From NCBI GenBank assembly GCA_025266875.1, contig JALLLT010000022.1:1-64000 (forward strand): a DNA stretch of 64,000 bases. Direction: 5' to 3'. A model generated the notes under the pieces. It was not told the origin of the DNA. It did no database searches and was given only the letters and a program-made list of their open reading frames with translations. Shown here in pieces: positions 11,749 to 22,553 of this stretch. Numbering within the stretch: position 1 is the stretch's first letter; each line of letters begins with the position of its first letter. The DNA comes from Fennellomyces sp. T-0311 (taxonomy: Eukaryota; Mucoromycota; Mucoromycetes; Mucorales; Lichtheimiaceae). Position numbers and translations under genes: made by a program.

Positions 11749-11814
11749 CCTATTTTTATAAATGGCGCGGTTTTTCATTTTCTTCCCAAATTTCTTTCTC
11801 CTATATCCTCAACT

Positions 11815-13442
11815 ATGCAAACACGCTCGCAAACGAGAAACTCCACTAGGCGCAACCATGGCATCATCAAGCGCATTGCAAAGCCTCCTCTTCGTCGTAG
11901 TGCTAGACGATCAGTTAGACAATTGGCAACAGCTTTAAACCAAATGGACATTGTCAATGACGAAATCCCAGGTACTTCCACTTAAATAATATATATTCAA
12001 TGTCATCCAGTACTCTTACTAATGCCGCATTTCATAATATAGCTGGCACAAGGTCACTTACAATTCCGGATGAAGATACTGAAATGGTGGTGGAATCAAT
12101 TGATTTCATTCATGAAGAAGAGCTTGACGACGAACAGTACAACTTTGAAGTTACCGGACTTACTTTCGATCAGAGATGGCGCTCACAGCCCAATGATGGC
12201 TTTGACAGTAGCGACGAAGAGATCGAAACAAACGAAAGTAGCAGCGATTCAGATGATGAAGAAGAAGAGATCGTGTTACTTTCCCTTACACCGGTGACTA
12301 TTGCAGTTTCTTCAGAAGACGATGGTATTCTACAGCTAGCTACAGGAAAGCGGGCGAAAGTAGCTCCTCAAAATCCTCGTGGAAAATATGCCACACATTC
12401 ACCGGATTTAATGCGGCGGACTTTGATCATGAAAGCAATGGGTCAATCATACAGAAAGCTTGAAGAAGAATTTGGTGTGCCAAGATCTACGATTTGTGAC
12501 CACAAGCATCGCTCTCGCAACAGAGGTGGTAATGCAGAACCTATCCATAACAAAGGTGGAGGATCAACAAAAATCACCAGTGCTGGTAGCAAGTTCCTTG
12601 TGGATACAGTTACAGAATTCAACACTCTTACATTGCACCAGCTCCGATACTTATACTTTCAACATTTCAACGATACGCTAGATGCATCGACCATCTATAG
12701 ACATCTTGTGAACAAATGTAGATTTACGATCAAGCGTACACTCCCATATCCAGAACGTCGTACCAGCGACGATATCAAGAACCAACGAGCCGAGTATATC
12801 GAGAAGTACGTCGATTCGGGAGATGTAAAATACGAAAAGAACTGCGTGTTCGTCGACGAGGCTCATGTCATGGCGAATATGCGACGCAACTACGGGTGGG
12901 CACCAGTAACCAAAACACCTCACGTTATGATTCCGAAAATGTATGCCAGATCACGTTCTATGCTGGCTGCAATCAGTCATTTCGGTATCGTAGAGGTCTG
13001 CTTGAAGGTCAACAAGCCCGGAAAAGGAGGCGGAACTAGAGCACACGACTTTCGTGCCTTCTTGGACCTTGTTATGGACGAGCTTGACAAGCGAGGTCTA
13101 CAGGATAGAGGGTGGAATATTGTATGCGACAATGCCTCGATTCATAAGGCTGGCAACATAGCATTTCATGTTATCGAGCGTGGCTACAGAATAGTTTATT
13201 TGCCCCCATATTCTCCGGTCCTCAATCCGATTGAACTTTTTTTCTCGAAGGTAAAGCTGCTTTTCCGACATGTCGACCCAGAAAGACAGCTTGTTGAACC
13301 AACAATTGAGAGCCAGAATCACGACTTGGAACAGCGCCTCATAAAGGCAATGTCCAAAGTTACACCGCAAGATTGCATCAAGTGGATCGAACACTCCATG
13401 GATTACTTTGGTCCTTGTCGTTCCTGTCAAGACGACCTTTAA
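11815..13442 (+). CDS. DD34E transposase, Tc1/mariner superfamily
   Basis: Two exons, 11815-11971 and 12043-13442 (intron 71 bp with donor GTACTT, a perfect TACTAAT branch point at about 12018 and acceptor ATAG), giving 518 residues. The start is a highly basic stretch (MQTRSQTRNSTRRN, then repeated Arg), followed by an acidic region at about residues 65-125 and a helix-turn-helix (LMRRTLIMKAMGQSYRKLEE, PRSTICDHK). The catalytic residues are Asp324 (CVFVDEAHV), Asp415 (NIVCDNASIH) and Glu450 (YSPVLNPIELFFSKVK), with 34 residues between the last two. The frame is intact and the triad complete, so it is a candidate active enzyme acting on the 598-bp repeats with TA targets. Confidence 0.85.
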
Positions 13443-13621
13443 GCACCACTCGATTCTTGCTATACCTTCCCATTACTTTCATATACACTTGACCTTTTCA
13501 TTTTATCCCCTTAGGTATTTCAGTATCCATTAATTCTACATTCATAAACGATGTCCATCCTAGTATTATGTAAATGTGATATTGAGTGGAAATAAGGGAC
13601 CAAAATATATATTGACATAAA
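13443..13621. other. Convergent gap between the two transposase genes
   Basis: 179 bp between two stop codons facing each other. It must hold both 3' ends. No repeat or further frame seen. Confidence 0.5.
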
Positions 13622-15132
13622 TTACGAATCTTGACAGATATCGCACAAGCACCTAAACGTACACATTGCACAACCTTTGATGTCAGAGGCTTCTAAGCTT
13701 CGGATAGTCGACTCCATACGGATCCAAATTGCATCTTTGATACTGGCTGACTTATGTCTCGGAACCCTCAGTTGCACTTCCTCGAACAAAACGTCTACAG
13801 GATTCAGGGGAAAATGGCACGGTGGCAGAAAGAAAGCATTATGACCATGAGCACTGACTATTTCAGAAATCATTGCTTTGGTCTCAGATGGAGCATCATC
13901 GAAAATGATGCTGTATCCACGCATCTGCTTCTCTTTCAGTTTGGACATGACAATGCGCACAAACTTCTTGACATCATCGTTTGTGGCTGCTCCTTCAGCG
14001 TACTTGTGAGTATCATAAATAACCTTGGTACGTGAGCAAGCAACCAGAAAAACAACAAATGGCTCCAGGAATGGCTTCGGTTTCCTTTCTCTTGGAATGA
14101 TATCCTTGCCTTGATCCTTAATTCTCTTGGTATGCGCACGTTGCTGTCTCTTCTCGTCAAAATAGGTGCGGGCGCCTTCGACATCATACACCATCTCACC
14201 AACAAAGATGCACCGGCTGGGATTAACTCCTGCTTCAAACAGAGAGTGTAGGCAATCCTGCGGATTACGGCGTCCTTCGACAGAATCCTCTTGGTCCTTG
14301 AGCAAAGTCTTATGGGACTGCATTGTGATATTAAAGGTCTGTCGAATATACTTCTTGAGAGTAGTTTGAGGGATCGAGTCCCCAAACTTGGACGAGAAGT
14401 CCTCATAAATATCCTCGTACGATGCAAGGCTATGTGTATCGACGTATTTACAGATACGGCGACGCATTGGTTCGCTTATGTCCACCACTTTCTTCTTTGG
14501 ACCTGGTTTCTTCTTCTCCCACTTTCCATTTCTGGCATAACAGTTAAGGCTGGTGCAAAAGGTACTGGGATTGATATTGTTATCCTTGGCAGCCTTTGCT
14601 TTCGATTTTCCAAGAACCCTTTCCACCATTGCTTTCTTGAGGTTCTCGATTGAGGGGGGGTTGTACTTTCCTCTCCCCTTTTTGGCAGTGGTGCCTTGAG
14701 TTATGTCTGTCATATCGTAATCTTCATCCCTGTCAATTTCACTGCCGTCTTGGGAGACTACATTACCATCGCATAAGTCTATACATCCTTACATTTTAAG
14801 CTACATGTACACTCACTAATATTTTCACCATCCAAAGCTATACCACCAATGGTATGTGCGAGTAACTCAACACCAGAAGAAGGTGACGTAACCACGGAAG
14901 AGGAAGCAAGGCCCACAAGGCCGCTAGCAGCATCCATGACATCCGAATTTGAAGGCACACTTTCAATCCGAGGACGCTTTGCGTTATGTTGGTTATCAAC
15001 ATCCATGACGTATTCGTCAGAAAGAGATGGGGAAGGAGAATTGTGAACGCGTTTGTTAATAGTGGGTTCCATTTCGTAAGAAGGAGTTTGAGGAAGGAAA
15101 AAATCACTTTCGACACGAAGCACCAACAGCAT
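13622..15132 (-). CDS. Transposase paralogue with degenerate catalytic triad
   Basis: Proposed exons 15132-14817 and 14778-13622 join in frame across a very short 38-bp intron (GTGAGT to TATAG), giving 490 residues; a start at 15072 (MEPTINK) would give 470. The N-terminal 127 residues are Ser-rich and acidic. Then follow GRGKYNPPSIENLKKAMVER, matching the GKYATHSPDLMRR helix-turn-helix of the plus-strand transposase, and a DDE fold. The first Asp is Gly (CIFVGEMV, about residue 299), the second is kept (IIFDDAPSE) and the third position is Asp instead of Glu (PLNPVDVLFEEVQ) at the same 34-residue spacing. Likely nuclease-dead yet open over its length. Possible roles are end binding, repression or a subunit of a mixed complex; none is shown. 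Confidence 0.7.
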
Positions 15133-15193
15133 TTTGTTCTCCTAGTCCATATCGTACAAAGCATCTAATTAAGTAATTTGTGTATCTGAAGCG

Positions 15194-15791
15194 CTTCCCC
15201 TTTCTGAACGACTCAAAACAACAGACTAATTCGTGATGCTGAAAGACATAACATAAATTAGTCTTCGTGGCGAAAATTGCGAATGCCGATTAGCGAACGT
15301 TTGGGATCTTATTTGCGAATAAACCTTCCGTGTGCCATGAATAACCTATGCTCTTCTGTGTATAAATAATTGATAGCTTATAGCCGAAAACTATGTGGCT
15401 CGAAAGTGAATAATAACAAGGCCCACTGCTAAAAACATGGTTACCCCATCACTAATAATTTCAGTGAACCGAACAAAAGATTCTATGTTTCCATAGTGAA
15501 TAATGCAGGGCAAGTGACGAACAGCAAAGAGGCCAAGTCGCGTAAAAGATGTTCTTCATCTGGTAAAAAAAGTATACGCCGGTACCGGAATTCCGAGATT
15601 GTCAGAGCGCGAATAATTATTTGACACCACCAGAAAATTGAAAGGACCCCAGAACGCGAAAAATTATTTGACCGTTGAGTGAAAGAACTGCGTGCCACAG
15701 CGCCAAGTTACCACACCCCGTAGCACAAAACTCGCACCCTCGTACATAAAAGATTATTTCGGCACTGTCCGACTTCAAACGCAAAATCCTG
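15194..15791 (-). repeat. Right 598-bp terminal inverted repeat
   Basis: Mate of 10481-11078 at equal length. It lies 61 bp upstream of the minus-strand paralogue gene. Confidence 0.9.
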
Positions 15792-16011
15792 TACGAGAGG
15801 TGTGCCGAATCGCTTGCATAATACATGTGTTACATGTACATTCCTTTTTCTCTTTTAACCTCAGTATGGAGCATCGTTTCGTTCCTTCATACTTCTCGCC
15901 CAATTTGGTTCCATCGGCCAACCCCGCTTTGGAAATTTTTCTTCAGTGTCTGAAAAACCTTTCTAAAAACAGCTCTACCGGAAGAGTTTGGTGGATACTT
16001 GAGAACAACTA

Positions 16012-16899
16012 ATGATACCAGGTGTGGGTTGAACGCAGGCAGAATGACTGAAGCAGGGGTGGATTCAGCCTGATGGGGGGTATTAATACGACGTGTGGTA
16101 GATTTGCCAGCCTTATCCACTGTCACGTGAGCAGGGAAGGCAGGGTTGCTCATCGTTGATGTAACTGCTCTTCCTCGCCTTTGCCTTTTGTCACTCTTTT
16201 CCCACGGTCTCTTTTTCTTTTTGCCATCCCTTTTACCTCTTTCCTGCACTTTAACTTTATGTTACTATTTTCTTCTATGCACATTCCCTCATTAATTATG
16301 CTGACCTGTCGATCTATGTACTGTCCTTTCCATGTTACTTCCTTTTTGGTACTTCTTTATGCTTATGTCTTTGTTTCTCACATATTCACGCTCCTCCAGT
16401 CATTCTTTTATCTTCTTTCATTATGTCATGATTCCTACATATGTACTTTTTGCCCTATGTTCTACTTGACTATAACCTCTCAAACTCTGTCCATAGTTCC
16501 TTCTCCGTTATTCTCTCATGTTCACTCTCGTTTGTCACTCAGTTAGCCATAGTGTAGATCGTTGTGTTGCCTATTTGAGAATAGGTATAAAAAGGCCAGT
16601 TGGCCAATAATAAATCGGGGTCGTTTTTCATCTCTTACTCTGATTTTTTATGGAATATGGTCGTTTAGTGTGGATAGACTTTGGTGATAGTCTTACTAAT
16701 TCGACATATTATTTTTCTCATTGACTGTTGACACTGCATTCGACCCGTAACTTCTCGAACCTGTTATTGTCGATATTCATTCAGTACTTACCAGTAACCC
16801 TACCTCTATCATTCTTCTTCTACCCTCTTCTTTTTACCTATTTCTTATTTCAGGTTTTGTTCCCATCCATTTTCCGTCCATCTCTAAGGACCACACGTG
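16012..16899 (+). other. Probable gypsy 3' end and LTR
   Basis: No coding sequence. A purine run GATGGGGGG at about 16074 could be the polypurine tract of the gypsy element. Further on are a long CT-rich stretch, a TATA box TATAAAAAG (about 16585) and an AATAAA signal (about 16608), which is LTR architecture. The matching 5' LTR would lie left of the window, so the limits cannot be fixed. Confidence 0.4.
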
Positions 16900-17668
16900 T
16901 CAGATGCGCGTATCCACGTCACACACGGCCAGTAGATTCATAGAGTTATGGTTCTTGTGACCCATGTAAGTGATACTACTGTGGGTGGGTTTATAGATAA
17001 CAACCAGCTTGCCATCCATTGCATCGATAATGTTGGTCAATCTCAGTCTCTGAACTATACAAGTCTGATCGCTTGGGACCAGTACATTCACAAATTCATC
17101 GGCAATTGCTTGGACTTCTTGTGCAGTTGCGGACCAGCGAATATACCTACCATGAACATTGATTATGGCCTTCACAAAAGTTTTTGTAAAGTTATGATAT
17201 GACCTTTGGGACAAGCCAAAAAAGTTCTTGAATGCGTGGTACTCAAGATGTGTGTTTGCATATCGTCATAGTACACAGGCAACTTGCATATACACCAGCG
17301 TTGCATTTGTAGCAGTGATCTGGTATAACGGATCAGATGACAAAGTGTTTACCAGCCACTCAAAAGTCGCCTTATTCATTCGATAGTGGGCCTTATAGCT
17401 GTCTCTTGGATTATCGTCATCTTGAAGGCTAGGGTGCTCAACTGCCCAATAGTGGTAGTTGGCCTCCTTGCTTTGTCATTCGGCCCGGAAGTGGTGTAGC
17501 AATCCAACATATGCATACGTTTTGACGGTCATGCTCATTGAACGCAATGCTGTTGTCGTCATTCCAAGTAACAATCGCATATATACTCAGGGTCTATGCT
17601 GGGCTTGCTGGTGATGATGTTTATGTTGTTGCTGACAGTATGCTTGTAATTGGTTGAGATGATCCATG
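16900..17668 (-). pseudogene. Harbinger transposase fragment (P2)
   Basis: Minus-strand remnant of the P1-type transposase, from MDHLNQLQAY (17668) to ICDVDTRI-like sequence at 16900, where homology to P1 stops. It contains stops (TGA near 17600 and near 17480). It retains the GAMDGKLVVI-type first-Asp region with the Gly changed to Asp. No function possible. Confidence 0.75.
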
Positions 17669-17867
17669 ATAAAAAAAATGTGTATATATTACTTAAAAAA
17701 TAACACCATATATATATATATATATATCTTTTTTACTATACAACACTTTCTAAAATAAAAACCTCGAGTGTTTACTCATAAGATCTTACTAATGTAATAT
17801 TGTCTGCAGCTTAATATCTTTTTCAAGTGATGATACAAGTAAAGACATATACTTTTCAGTTACTAAA

Positions 17868-17869
17868 TA
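17868..17869. other. Empty TA target matching the insertion site at 10479
   Basis: P2 reads TTACTAAATATGAGAAGT here. P1 has TTACTAAATA, then 5311 bp, then TACGAGAGGT. P2 therefore preserves the pre-integration site. Confidence 0.85.
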
Positions 17870-18155
17870 TGAGAAGTATGCCGATATCACTTGCATAATA
17901 CATGTGTTATATGTACATTTCTTTTTTGATGAACTGGATTTCCTTTTTCTCTTTTAACCTCAGTATGGAGCATTATTTCATTAGGCCTGGTCAAACCCAC
18001 CTACAGCTTCAAATTTGAAGGTGTCACGGGCAATAAAATTAAGCCAATAAAGATACTGTAGCTGAAGGTACATTTGACCACAACCTACACACCTTCATAT
18101 ACCATTTATAGTATCTCTTCCTTCACTCTATTCTCATTGCCAATTTACTTTTCAA

Positions 18156-19624
18156 ATGTCTAATAACAACGTGTCAAAACGCGAAAAAATGCTGTTGACG
18201 TACTTGAACTTCGTGCAATTGGCACAGAAGATTCATGATGGCACTCATTCAATTGTCAACAAGTTGGATCAGGCCTTAGGATTCGGCCAATCATCAGAAG
18301 GTTATGAAGAAGATGATTGTGATTTAGCTGAGAACTGGCACGAAAGTGACAGTATTGGTGCGCAGCTGGATATTGAAAATATCCAAACAATTCTGCAGGC
18401 ACGCTATTTCGCAACTAGGAGAAACCCGAAACCGAAGGCACAAGATTGGCGCGCAATCATCCTTTCGAGCAATGATGACCACAATTTCTGCCACGAGTTT
18501 CGCATGACTAGGAGCACATTCAACTATATCCTAGGTCTCATTCAAAACGACGCTTCAGTCTTCGATGCCGACTAAACGCTGGTGTCTATTCAGCTTGGGG
18601 TAGCACTTTTTCGTTTTGGATGTTACGGCCATGATCTCGTTGATGTCGCAACGAGATATGGCATCTCTAAGGGCGCAGTGGTCAATTTCATGAACCGAGT
18701 GATCAAGGCATTGTACAAGCACTTGAACGACCACATCTTCTGGCCAGATGCACACAAGTGCACGGCATTGAAGCAGGACCTGGTCGAAATCAAGGGTTCT
18801 GGGTTCAATGACTGTGTTGAGATTGTCAATGATACTGAAGTCATATTTCAGTATCGACCCGTGTACCAGCCCAACGAGTTTTATACTCGTAAGAAGCGAC
18901 ATGCACTGAGCCTGCAAGTTGTGTGTGACATCAACAATGTCATCCATTATATTGGCCTCGGCAAATCAGGCAAGGTGCATGACTCGCACGCATTCAAGAA
19001 GACCACCATGGGAGCAAACCTGGAAAACTATTTCCAGGGAAATGAGTACATTCTTGGTGATGCGGCGTATGAGCTCTCCCATCGCGTCATCACGCCATAC
19101 AAAGGTGATGCAAGAAGAAGAGGTGGAAATGCGATGTTCAACCGAAAACTCTCATCTGTGTGAGGTACTTTTTGTATAGTTACATGAAACGTTAGTAACG
19201 CAGCTAATATGAGACATGTCGCATATACATAGTTGAGGTTGAGAGGACCATCGGATTCCTAAAAAACAGATGGCAGATATTGAAGTACCTTCCTATCCTG
19301 ATCTGAAGCAACAAGGATATTGCGAAGTGTACAGTCTGGATATCTGTCATCTGTATGCTCCACAACATTGTACAAAGACAGGAGTCTGGTGGTAACTCGT
19401 ACATCGGCATTCTCCATCGTCTGAGACGCGATCTGAACCAAGAACGCGACCAAGAAAACGTTCGCATGATCCGAGCGACCGTTGACGGAGATGCGTATGA
19501 TGATGCATACGAGCAGATCACCCAACAAGAAAGCTATCCTAGGCAGCGATATATCAGCTCCTACAGTAGCAGTGAAAGAGTGCGCAGGCACTTGAAACGG
19601 TCTCTCGGGATCCGTGAGCAATAA
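18156..19624 (+). pseudogene. Harbinger DDE transposase (H2), stops in frame
   Basis: The N-terminal region (18156-18572) runs in frame into a DDE_Tnp_4 core across a TAA at 18573. Core landmarks are LGVALFRFG, EIVNDTEVIF (first Asp), YTRKKRHALSLQVVCDIN, GKVHDSHAF, ILGDAAYELSHRVITPY (second Asp), then after an intron of about 70 bp (donor at 19164) VEVERTIGFLKNRWQI (Glu) and CMLHNIVQ. TGA codons occur just before the intron (about 19161) and near 19300, both where Arg (CGA) would fit. The C-terminus ends at 19624. Easily restored by few changes, but broken as it stands. Confidence 0.85.
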
Positions 19625-19654
19625 TGTTTGAGCTATAAAAATACTCGCACAAAT

Positions 19655-20863
19655 CTATTCATCTCTTTCATCCTCAGCACTCTCCTCTGCTAACCACGAC
19701 ATTTCACGTCTAAGCTTAAGAGCTTCTACTTCCAATTGCATATGCTTTGTGCATTCCTTCTCCAAGCGAAGCTCATGCTTACCTTGGCGCTTGGCTTCTC
19801 GAGCTTCGAACTCCAAATTCTCTTTATGAGCAGCAGCTTCAAAATGCATGCACTCAACCTCCGTTTGCTTCTCCTCTTTAGCTTTTTGCAGCTCAAAGTA
19901 TGCGCGCATTCGGTTTTGTTGAGCGGCTTCAACATCACTGCAGGCTGTGATGAGGCCCTCGACCTGTGAGATGCTGATGTTCACTGGTTAGAACATATGA
20001 CGTGAAAAAGACCATACATTTGATCCAAATAACCAGTTTGTATAAATACAGAACTGCTTGCTGTGCTAACTTACATTTCGTCATCCACATATGCCCTTCT
20101 TCTGGCATTTCTGGAGTTGCGAGGGGCTTCGCTCCAGATGTTTAAGACATCGTCGATGCTTGCACTCTCGCCATTCAATGTCAATCCATGCTGACTGTCG
20201 TGCTGAACAGCAGAGTTCGCACTGATGCTTGACAGCCAGATGGGGTCACCAAGTCCAAGGAGTGGCCAATTCTTAGCTCGATACTCTACATCAAATATAT
20301 GAACAGCTGCTTGACAATACTATATCTTATATATACACAGTACCCTGCCATAACTGCCCATCTCGGCTAACACCTTCACCACTTAAATTCGCCTGAAGGT
20401 GTTTTTCCTTCCACTCCTTCTCGAGGTCGCTCATCTTGGTTTTCAACCAACTATGTACAGCTTCAGTGCTAAACAAAACAGCGGACATCTTTTTCGATGC
20501 AGCCGTTTTGTTCATCCTTCATGCATCGATGAACTCATTGACATATCTCAACATCCAGTCGATATAGCGTCCCCAGCTGATTGGCTGGGACGGATTAAAG
20601 TGCACAGGAAGCTCAGGCATGCTATCCCGAAGTGATTCCATATCGTCTCTCAATAGAATCACATTTCGCACTTGGAGACAAGCATCATAGTCCAGGGACA
20701 CCAAAGCTAGTCACACTTTATACTCCCTATGAGCAGGCAGAGGTGTCGTGGAGGCGGAAGAGGCGAGTGGCTGTTGGGTGGAGGGCTGCTGTGACAATTG
20801 CACAGGAGTCTGGCCTCTTTGGGTGTTGGTATTGTAGCCTTCAATACGAAATGAACTCTCCAT
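19655..20863 (-). pseudogene. H2 accessory protein (coiled-coil, Myb-like partner)
   Basis: Three exons read from 20863 (MESSFRIEGY). A Gln/Ser-rich N-terminus is followed by a TGA (about 20713), a Trp-containing domain (SWGRYIDWMLRYVNE), a second TGA (about 20518), a Lys-rich helical part (VHSWLKTKMSDLEKEWKEKH), an intron of about 55 bp and, after another intron, a long coiled coil rich in Glu, Lys and Arg ending ESAEDERDE. The layout matches ORF1 proteins of Harbinger elements. Both stops are TGA where CGA would fit. It converges on the transposase 30 bp away. Confidence 0.65.
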
Positions 20864-21163
20864 GATGTTGATGATCTTGAGTAGAAAAAAGTAGTACTTA
20901 AAAAGGAAATAGCAGTAGACCCTACACCTCTAACGTCGAAGGTTGTTGTAGGATCGGGCCCTTTATTATTTAGGAAATGAAAGATCTTTATGACACCTTC
21001 AAATTTGAAGCTGTAGGTGGGTTTGACCGGGCCTACTCCTTTATATTTCTCACTTAATTTGGTTCTATTAGCCAACTCTACTTTGAAAATTTTTCTTAAG
21101 TGTCTGAAAAACCTTTTAAAAAACAGCTCTATTAGAAGATTTTGATAGATGCTTAAGAATGAC

Positions 21164-21529
21164 TTAAAATTAACTAGTAAAAAAAATTCATCAAAATAAA
21201 ATTGATCTGAAATTGATATCTAGAAAAAAAGTTAGTTTAAGATTGACTAGGAAAAAAATAGTTGGCTAAAAATTGACTAGAAAAAAGTTAGTCTAAAATT
21301 GAGTAAGAAAAAAAGTTAATTTGATAAAAAAAGTTGTTAGTCTAAGATTGACTTGGAAAAAAAAATAAATAAGAAAAAAAAGTTGGCAATAGTAGAAAAA
21401 GTTGACTAAAAAAAAAATAATATTTTAGCTAGCTCAAATACTCAAATGTAGATTTTTAGCATTTAAGCTAGCTCAAAGTCCACATTTGAGCAGTTTGCTC
21501 AAAAGCTAAAAATCATTTTAAGTACAGTG
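21164..21529. mobile_element. Right end of a CACTA element (fragment)
   Basis: Degenerate tandem units of the type ATTGACTAGGAAAAAAA, then TTTGAGC/GCTCAAA subterminal motifs and the terminal AAAATCATTTTAAGTACAGTG, the same order as the right end of the complete CACTA element at 36470-36863. No left end was recognised in the window. It appears older than the 36 kb copy. Confidence 0.65.
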
Positions 21530-21586
21530 AACGTTATTCCGAACGTAGTCGGAAATTTTGTAACGTATCATACACTAATACATGTA

Positions 21587-21659
21587 GCCTTCTTGGCTCA
21601 GTTGGCAGAGCGTCTGCCTAGTAAGCAGAAGGTCATCAGTTCGATTCTGATAGAAGGCA
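21587..21659 (+). tRNA. tRNA-Thr (AGT)
   Basis: Full cloverleaf: acceptor GCCTTCT/AGAAGGC, D arm GCTC...GAGC, anticodon stem TCTGC/GCAGA with loop CTAGTAA giving anticodon AGT, T arm ATCAG-TTCGATT-CTGAT, discriminator A. No intron. A T-rich tract follows about 10 bp downstream. Confidence 0.92.
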
Positions 21660-22553
21660 CTTTACTAAGTGTGTTAATATTATATTTTATTATAGCATTT
21701 GTTATGTTGTTGCTGTGTCGTCTTTGTATTTTGGCAGATAGACCGTAGCCAGAGAATAGACTTTTGGAACAAAAAGAAATAAAGAGGATAACAGATCGAT
21801 GATGTTTATTGCTAATGCATGAATGGATATTTATATGTTTTGCTAATTCTAATAATAATCTAAGATATGACATATGATAAGGACAATGCTGAGCATTGAC
21901 GAAGACTAAGCGGGCATAGCAGCCTTGGCAACGTTTGCACAGCAAAACGACAGAAGAGGTATCCAAAAAGGAAACGGGAATAAGTCCGCCGAAAAAGGCT
22001 ACAACAGCTGTAGCCAGAAATGGCAGGCATTCCTTTTTTGGTCTGTACCACTGTAAACATGTAGTTGCTCCTTGTTAAGACATGCTCTCTTTAAGACATA
22101 GTCTCTAGTCAATGCAACATATAGCTCTTTTCCTGTTGAATATGTATATCTCTATCACATATTTAGTATAATCAACTAGTAGAAAAATGTATTAAAACCA
22201 CAGGTTCGTCAAGGTCCACGCAAGTCCAGTGAGGTCCTAGAATTTAACCACAGAAAAGAATTTTAGGTGCACGTACAAATCTTTTTTATGGAAACTTATG
22301 TACATATTTTTACCTAAGGTCCACAGACATATGCACCTTAGTTTTGTTACATTTTACTTTAATCTAGAATTGTTTCTTGTATGACCACCATGTCTGGTTC
22401 AATTTCGATGAATTTGGTAAGCAAGCAAACAGAGATTGAATTCTCTCATGCATATACAATAGTTGTGTATTGCCACAATGCCCTAACTTGATACACTTAT
22501 TGTGTTTTTCATTCACTACCAATCCATCAATGAAGTAAGCTAAATATCAAGTT
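21660..22553. other. Intergenic, nothing recognised
   Basis: Short spurious frames only. No terminal repeats, RNA gene or conserved motif seen. Confidence 0.5.

Larger units (their letters stand above)
10481..15791. mobile_element. Two-transposase Tc1/mariner-superfamily element with 598-bp inverted repeats
   Basis: The element starts CAGGATTTTGCG and ends with its reverse complement, flanked by TA on both sides (10479-10480 and 15792-15793). The related Harbinger copy P2 keeps the unoccupied site at 17868-17869, proving the boundaries. Inside are a 96-codon basic frame, a spliced 518-residue DD34E transposase on the plus strand, and on the minus strand a spliced 490-residue protein homologous to that transposase with a degenerate triad. 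The two large genes converge and are each fed from one of the two inverted repeats, so the repeats may supply matched promoter sequence. TIRs of nearly 600 bp and a second transposase-like gene are unusual for this superfamily. Confidence 0.85.
6806..16011. mobile_element. P1: PIF/Harbinger element (3.9 kb, holding a 5.3 kb insertion)
   Basis: The termini at 6806-6839 and 15978-16011 are inverted repeats matching at 30 of 34 positions (TAGTCGTTCTCAAG at the left tip). Between them lie a plus-strand Myb/SANT-like gene (7108-8211) and a minus-strand DDE transposase pseudogene (8648-10276), converging as in other Harbinger elements. A Tc1-like element at 10481-15791 separates the transposase from its own 5' end region (15792-16011). 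A clear 3-bp target duplication was not found. The host site is just past the gypsy integrase stop. Confidence 0.65.
17983..21034. mobile_element. H2: PIF/Harbinger element (3.05 kb)
   Basis: 44-bp inverted repeats (17983-18026 and 20991-21034, one mismatch; tips AGGCCTGGTC and AGGCCCGGTC) bound the element. The flanking 3-bp sequences are ATT (17980-17982) and ACT (21035-21037); P1 at the same place and P2 across the gap show a single such triplet, consistent with a 3-bp Harbinger duplication with one later change. It carries a plus-strand DDE transposase and a minus-strand accessory gene, converging. Both have premature stops. Confidence 0.85.
16900..21163. mobile_element. P2: truncated, decayed copy of Harbinger P1 (holding H2)
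   Basis: 16900-17982 matches P1 9512-10480 and, across the empty site at 17868, P1 15792 onward. 21038-21163 continues the same P1 sequence (to 16011) after the H2 insertion. Only the N-terminal half of the transposase remains. The copy differs from P1 largely by CG to TG or CA changes. Confidence 0.75.

Noticed and set aside
16181..16546. 121-codon plus-strand frame
   Set aside because: Low-complexity translation of a CT-rich, LTR-like stretch.
20707..21075. 122-codon minus-strand frame
   Set aside because: Crosses the right terminal repeat of H2 and its flank, so it is not a gene.
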